Notes under the pieces: model-generated
Told to the model about the DNA's origin: nothing
The model's input: the letters and a program-made list of their open reading frames with translations, nothing else
Database searches by the model: none
Shown: piece after piece, positions 60,137-64,000 of the stretch
Layout of the letters: the number at the start of each line of letters is the position of its first letter
Numbering within the stretch: position 1 is the stretch's first letter
Source: Bacillota bacterium
GTDB lineage: Bacteria; Bacillota; Bacilli; Desulfuribacillales; Desulfuribacillaceae
DNA length: 64,000 bases
Assembly: GCA_023388635.1 (NCBI GenBank)
Contig: JAEWFW010000049.1
Span: 29,405 to 93,404 of the forward strand
Direction of reading: 5' to 3'
Translations under genes and position numbers: made by a program

Positions 60137-61114
60137 GTGGGCAATTGGAGCAAATTTTTAGCAAAAAAAATATTCCGTTTAATCACGCTGCTCGTTGCCG
60201 TATGCGTAGTTTCGTTTACGTTGATCAGCTTGTCGCCAATTGATCCGGTGCAGGCGTATATCGGGGCTGACATGATGCGTGTCAGTTCCGAACAGCGCCA
60301 AGCCATTGCTGAGTATTGGGGATTGGACAAACCGCCGATAGAACAGTTTGGCAAATGGGCGATGGCATTGTTACGAGGTGATATGGGAACTTCGATGATT
60401 TACCGGGAGCCGGTGACACAAGTGATCGGTGACCGGTTTGTCAATTCGCTGTTACTGATGACGAGTGCGTGGGTACTGTCTGGGGTGATCGGATTTGCCT
60501 CGGGAATCCTCGCCGCATGGAAACGGGGCTCGTGGCTTGATCGAATCATATCCTGGTATTGTTATACATTGGCTTCAACACCGACATTTTGGATGGGGTT
60601 GTTATTGCTGATGGTATTTGCCGTGTATCTCGGCTGGTTCCCCGTCGGACTGGGAGTTCCGGCAGGGATTTTAGCTGCCGATGTCACACTGTGGGATCAT
60701 TTGCGGCATATGATTTTGCCGATGGTTACTTTGAGTGTAGTGGGAATTGCTCCGATCGCTTTACATACGAGACAAAAGCTAATCGACGTCTTAGAAAGTG
60801 ATTACGTGTTATTTGCGAAAGCGAGAGGAGAATCGGACGGTAAAATATTGCGGGAGCATGGGTTGCGCAATATTGCCATACCCGCCTTGACATTACAGTT
60901 TGCCTCGTTCAGTGAATTGTTCGGCGGAGCCGTATTGGCAGAGCAAGTATTTTCTTACCCAGGGTTAGGACAAGCGACAATCGATTCGGGGTTGCGTGGA
61001 GATGTTCCGCTGCTGATGGGGTTAGTGTTGTGCAGTACACTGTTTGTGTTTGTAGGTAATATGTTGGCGGATATTCTTTATAAACTGGTTGATCCGCGGA
61101 TGCGAGAGGGGTGA
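60137..61114 (+). CDS. nikB: Nickel/peptide ABC transporter permease (NikB-like)
   Basis: 325 aa. The N-terminal helix LITLLVAVCVVSFTLISLSPIDP is diagnostic for the DppB/NikB group. YWGLDKPPIEQFGKWAMALLRGDMGTSM is a conserved loop. Further helices include YTLASTPTFWMGLLLLMVF. The EAA coupling loop is AKARGESDGKILREHGLRN. GTG 60137 has GAGGG nine bases upstream. It lies 44 bases after the binding protein gene and overlaps nikC by one base. Confidence 0.9.
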   Translation: MGNWSKFLAKKIFRLITLLVAVCVVSFTLISLSPIDPVQAYIGADMMRVSSEQRQAIAEYWGLDKPPIEQFGKWAMALLRGDMGTSMIYREPVTQVIGDRFVNSLLLMTSAWVLSGVIGFASGILAAWKRGSWLDRIISWYCYTLASTPTFWMGLLLLMVFAVYLGWFPVGLGVPAGILAADVTLWDHLRHMILPMVTLSVVGIAPIALHTRQKLIDVLESDYVLFAKARGESDGKILREHGLRNIAIPALTLQFASFSELFGGAVLAEQVFSYPGLGQATIDSGLRGDVPLLMGLVLCSTLFVFVGNMLADILYKLVDPRMREG

Positions 61115-61938
61115 TGGGCGCTGTGAATCGCAGGAAGCAAGCATTTATAATTGCTCTGGGAGCGGGGATATTACTGGCAGCGATCAACATCGGAGCAGCG
61201 TTTCTCGATTCGGGGGCAATAGCGACGAATTTGCAAGAGCGCAATTTAGCGCCTTCCTTTGCACATCTGTTCGGAACCGATTGGTTAGGACGAGATATGT
61301 TCAATAGGACGATTATGGGGTTAGCTCTCAGTATTCGTGTGGGATTTATCGGTGCCGGATGCAGTGTGATCATTTCGGTATGTATGGGATTGGCAGCAGC
61401 GACATTTGGGAAAACGGCAGACCGCATTATATCGTGGCTGATCGACCTATTTTTAAGTGTGCCGCATCTCGTCTCATTGATTTTGATTGCGTTCGCTTTT
61501 GGTGGAGGGATGAAAGGGATCATCATCGGTATCGCCTGCACCCATTGGCCGAGTTTGGCAAGGGTGATTCGCGCAGAAGCGTTGCAACTGAAAGAATCTG
61601 ATTATGTGAAGATTGCCCATAAATTAGGGAAGTCGCATTTAGCGGTGGCATGGCAGCATATGGTGCCGCATATTTTGCCACAAATGCTGATCGGATTATT
61701 CTTGATGTTCCCTCATGCAATATTGCATGAAGCGTCAATTACATTCTTAGGTTTAGGACTATCGCCACATCAACCGGCAATCGGTATTATTTTATCAGAA
61801 TCGATGCGGTATTTATCGAGTGGCATGTGGTGGCTCGCCGTATTCCCTGGTATTGGTCTGTTAATCGTCGTGCGCTCATTTGACCGGCTAGGGGAACATT
61901 TGCAGTTATTGGTGGATCCACATCGATCCCGCGAGTAA
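61114..61938 (+). CDS. nikC: Nickel/peptide ABC transporter permease (NikC-like)
   Basis: 274 aa. NLAPSFAHLFGTDWLGRDMFNR is the DppC/NikC-type segment between the first helix and the core. The EAA loop is EALQLKESDYVKIAHKLGKSH, and ITFLGLGLSPHQPAIGIILSE is a conserved DppC feature. The start is ATG 61114 in a TGATG overlap with the nikB stop; GTG 61111 and GTG 61123 are alternatives. The upstream GAGAGGGG supports the choice. Confidence 0.9.
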   Translation: MGAVNRRKQAFIIALGAGILLAAINIGAAFLDSGAIATNLQERNLAPSFAHLFGTDWLGRDMFNRTIMGLALSIRVGFIGAGCSVIISVCMGLAAATFGKTADRIISWLIDLFLSVPHLVSLILIAFAFGGGMKGIIIGIACTHWPSLARVIRAEALQLKESDYVKIAHKLGKSHLAVAWQHMVPHILPQMLIGLFLMFPHAILHEASITFLGLGLSPHQPAIGIILSESMRYLSSGMWWLAVFPGIGLLIVVRSFDRLGEHLQLLVDPHRSRE

Positions 61939-61975
61939 TATGGAAATGTTCATAATAAAGACCAGAAGTCTATAT

Positions 61976-62069
61976 ATGAAGTGTTGTAACCGCGCATGTG
62001 AAGTATCGAAGTACCGTAATGAAGTACTATAATGAGCATCGCAATGAAGTGCTGTAATGAAGTATCGTA
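61976..62069 (+). repeat. Degenerate 12-13-bp tandem repeats in the nikC-nikD spacer
   Basis: ATGAAGTGTTGTA (61976), ATGAAGTACTATA (62019), ATGAGCATCGCA (62032), ATGAAGTGCTGTA (62044) and ATGAAGTATCGTA (62057), with more decayed copies between the first two. No gene is apparent in this 170-base gap. Confidence 0.75.
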
Positions 62070-62108
62070 TAGAGTGAGAGTAAATTTATGCTGCGAGGGG
62101 TAGTATCA

Positions 62109-63032
62109 ATGTCGCTACTGGAAGTAAAGGATCTATCGGTGTTTTTCACTAAATATATCAGCATGTTTCACAAGCAAGATGTCATTACCATGGAAAGTTT
62201 GCACTTGTCTGTCGATGAAGGCGAAATTGTCGCAGTTATTGGCTCGAGCGGATCGGGCAAAAGTCTGCTGGCACATGCTATACTGGGGATTTTACCTGAC
62301 AATGCGAAAGTCACCGGACAAATTATGTATCAAGGACAATTACTTGACCGAAAGCGCTTACATGCTTTACGAGGCAAGGAAATTGTCTATGTTCCGCAGT
62401 CTGTCAATTACTTAGATCCGTTGATGAAGGTCGGCAGACAGGTACATCAATCGTCAAAAGATCAAAGTGTAGTGCAAAAACAGCAGGATCTATTCCGGCG
62501 CTATCGTCTGGCAGAACATGTTGAACAGTTATATCCCCATCAATTGTCCGGCGGTATGCTTCGCAGGGTGCTTGTTGCATCGGCGGCAATCAAACAGCCC
62601 CGGCTGATCGTCGCAGATGAGCCGACACCGGGTATGCATCCTGATGATGTGAAGGAAGCGCTGCAAAATTTTCGAGAATTGGCGGCAGCAGGTGCCGGTG
62701 TGATTTTTATTACCCATGACATTGATTCAGCCCTTAAAATTGCCGATAGAGTTGCCGTTTTCTATGCAGGAACGACGATTGAGGTGGCAAACAAAGAAGA
62801 CTTTACGGGGGACGGGGAGCGTTTGCGCCATCCATATACGAAATCTCTGTGGAATGCACTGCCGCAAAATGCGTTTCAGCCAATTCTAGGATCACAGCCG
62901 AAATCAAGTGTAGAGATTGTCGGATGCCTGTTCGCTGATCGATGCAACCAGATGACGTCAGCGTGTTTGCAGGAGCGACCGGAATTGCGTACAGTGCGTG
63001 ATGGAGAAGTGAGGTGTGTACATGCGTCTTAA
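62109..63032 (+). CDS. nikD: Nickel/peptide ABC transporter ATPase (NikD-like)
   Basis: 307 aa. Walker A is GSSGSGKSLLAHAI, signature LSGGMLRRVLVASAA, Walker B LIVADEPTPGM and H-loop FITHDIDSALKIADR. The C-terminal oligopeptide/nickel-type extension has GCLFADRCNQMTSACLQERPEL with Cys residues, as in DppD/OppD (CPFxxRC). ATG 62109 has GAGGGG eight bases upstream; the frame opens at 62088. It overlaps nikE by 11 bases. Confidence 0.9.
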   Translation: MSLLEVKDLSVFFTKYISMFHKQDVITMESLHLSVDEGEIVAVIGSSGSGKSLLAHAILGILPDNAKVTGQIMYQGQLLDRKRLHALRGKEIVYVPQSVNYLDPLMKVGRQVHQSSKDQSVVQKQQDLFRRYRLAEHVEQLYPHQLSGGMLRRVLVASAAIKQPRLIVADEPTPGMHPDDVKEALQNFRELAAAGAGVIFITHDIDSALKIADRVAVFYAGTTIEVANKEDFTGDGERLRHPYTKSLWNALPQNAFQPILGSQPKSSVEIVGCLFADRCNQMTSACLQERPELRTVRDGEVRCVHAS

Positions 63033-63627
63033 AGGAGAAAACCTCGCGTTAGGGCATCAAAAGAACTGTTGGATATTCGAAGACTTGACAATTGCGATTG
63101 ATTCGGGAGAGATCGTCGGACTCACAGGAGCCAGTGGCTGCGGGAAAACGACTTTGGGGCGAATCCTCGGTGGGTTTCTTCAACCGGCAAAAGGGTGCGT
63201 CACAATTGATGGTCAGCCGTTACCCACAAAGGGATATCAGCCGGTTCAAGTTGTCTTTCAGCATCCCGAGCGAGCTGTCAATCCAAGGTGGAAGCTGCAA
63301 AAAACTTTGAACGAGGGTGGGGAGATTCCCCAGACGCTATTGCAGTCTCTAGGTATAGAGCCACACTGGCTGGAACGCTGGCCCAATGAATTATCCGGCG
63401 GGGAATTGCAACGGATTTGTATTGCGCGAGCGTTAGGAAGTGCAACACGTTTCTTGATCGCCGATGAAATGACGACAATGCTCGATGCAATAACACAAGC
63501 ACAAATATGGAACGCCGTCCTCACAATCGTCAGGGAGCGCCAAATAGGGATGCTCGTCATCAGCCACGACCCACATTTAGTGGAGCGATTGTGTGATCGG
63601 GTTATTCGGTGGGAAGAGCTTTGCTGA
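63022..63627 (+). CDS. nikE: Nickel/peptide ABC transporter ATPase (NikE-like), short
   Basis: 201 aa. Walker A is GASGCGKTTLGRIL, signature LSGGELQRICIARAL, Walker B FLIADEMTTMLD and H-loop VISHDPHLVERLCDR. NikE and DppF proteins are usually 250-330 aa; this one ends soon after the H-loop and lacks the C-terminal oligopeptide/nickel extension. ATG 63022 has GAGGTG upstream and overlaps nikD. It is the last gene of the nikABCDE operon. Confidence 0.88.
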   Translation: MRLKGENLALGHQKNCWIFEDLTIAIDSGEIVGLTGASGCGKTTLGRILGGFLQPAKGCVTIDGQPLPTKGYQPVQVVFQHPERAVNPRWKLQKTLNEGGEIPQTLLQSLGIEPHWLERWPNELSGGELQRICIARALGSATRFLIADEMTTMLDAITQAQIWNAVLTIVRERQIGMLVISHDPHLVERLCDRVIRWEELC

Positions 63628-63791
63628 GCGGATTTTTTAAAAAGATAAAAATATTTATAAAAAAATTTGAAAAATAGGGAACTATTTCTCCGGTAAAATT
63701 GTCTATAGTGTAAGATATGCTTTTCAGTAACTTTTAGGTAAGATAAAATAGTCAAGTAAAAGGTTAAAAAGGATTGAGGAGCATTTTTATT

Positions 63792-63902
63792 ATGAATAAA
63801 AAACGTGGTAAGAACCGTTCAGTTTTAAAGTTCATAATAATTTATGTGTTAGTAATACTTATTTTACTACCAATGTCAAAAACGCTGCTAAAATATCCAT
63901 AA
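63792..63902 (+). CDS. 36-aa small membrane peptide
   Basis: Short gene with a basic N-terminus (MNKKRGKNRSVLKF), one hydrophobic helix (IIIYVLVILILLP) and a short tail. GAGGAG lies ten bases before the ATG. The basic-then-hydrophobic layout is consistent with a small inner-membrane peptide. No homologue is recognised and no clear terminator is visible, so it could also be chance. Confidence 0.45.
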   Translation: MNKKRGKNRSVLKFIIIYVLVILILLPMSKTLLKYP

Positions 63903-63965
63903 GAAACGGTTGAAAAATCCCCACTAATAACGTATGGTTCTTCCCATGGGGGGAGGACATATAGA

Positions 63966-64000
63966 ATGATAAACTGTGAGGAATATTTCATGATCAGAGA
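63966..64000 (+). CDS. Start of an unidentified gene running out of the window
   Basis: ATG 63966 with GGGAGG nine bases upstream opens a frame (MINCEEYFMIR...) that is still open at the window end. Eleven codons are too few to identify it. Confidence 0.4.
   Translation, partial: MINCEEYFMIR

Noticed and set aside
60909..61541. 210-codon minus-strand open frame across nikB/nikC
   Set aside because: It is antisense to clear permease genes and has no recognisable protein features.
1..64000. tRNA, rRNA and well-known riboswitches
   Set aside because: No cloverleaf with a 3' CCA context, no rRNA segment and no familiar purine, T-box or SAM leader was found by reading; a covariance-model search would be needed to exclude them.

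Overview
The window looks like a chromosome segment of a moderate-GC Bacillota. I cannot fix the genus. The evidence is AddA/AddB instead of RecBCD, a single-chain PurL/PurQ fusion of about 1270 aa, a GbsR-type osmoprotectant regulator, purine-rich Shine-Dalgarno sites, frequent GTG and TTG starts, and several exported proteins with copper-amine-oxidase-N-like modules. NikR, a type II NADH dehydrogenase and a heme/FMN surface protein suggest an anaerobic or facultative respiratory lifestyle (inference). I found no rRNA, tRNA, CRISPR array or complete insertion sequence.

Layout. 0-2.6 kb: the end of a CapA-like gene and an ATP-grasp ligase fused to a degenerate M20 peptidase domain. 2.6-8.1 kb: NDH-2, a HAD phosphatase, an HI0933-type flavoprotein and two adjacent exported proteins that share a C-terminal module; one of these also carries a heme motif and an FMN-binding domain. 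8.1-10.7 kb (minus): lemA, htpX and a polysaccharide deacetylase. 10.9-12.7 kb: bipA. 12.9-17.9 kb: gbsR, a 5'-truncated ABC exporter and the opuA glycine betaine operon. 18-22 kb: a repeat-rich lipoprotein, recQ and a regulator-dense stretch with two XRE proteins, a 47-aa gene and three copies of an operator-like palindrome. 22.1-25.1 kb: a TetR/HlyD/ABC-2 efflux cassette. 25.2-28.3 kb: spermidine synthase, iron alcohol dehydrogenase, and a divergent XRE/SLOG pair. 28.3-31.2 kb: an ArsR-CadA type metal efflux operon. 31.3-37 kb: SIMPL protein, MurB-like protein, flavodoxin-fold reductase, bactofilin-like membrane protein, YhaM and DUF2797. 37.1-44.4 kb: addB-addA. 44.5-51 kb: two chemoreceptors, an HtrA-like protease, dtd and a DMT transporter. 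51-55.3 kb: purL and a cold-shock gene. 55.4-63.6 kb: universal stress protein, nikR, an M23 peptidase and a nikABCDE-type transporter with a recognisable NikR operator. The window ends with a 36-aa membrane peptide and the first codons of another gene.

Functional links. Most operons carry a local regulator with a visible candidate site: TetR with TTGCAC repeats, ArsR with a perfect 13-bp inverted repeat, NikR with a 28-bp GTGTTAC-N14-GTAACAC site, and an XRE protein with three TGGGATATATC-type palindromes. Nickel import (nik) and divalent-metal export (P1B-ATPase) both use His-rich segments. A recurring structural feature is that many spacers between co-directional genes are built of short degenerate tandem repeats. 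Each locus has its own unit, and several begin at or span the upstream stop codon.
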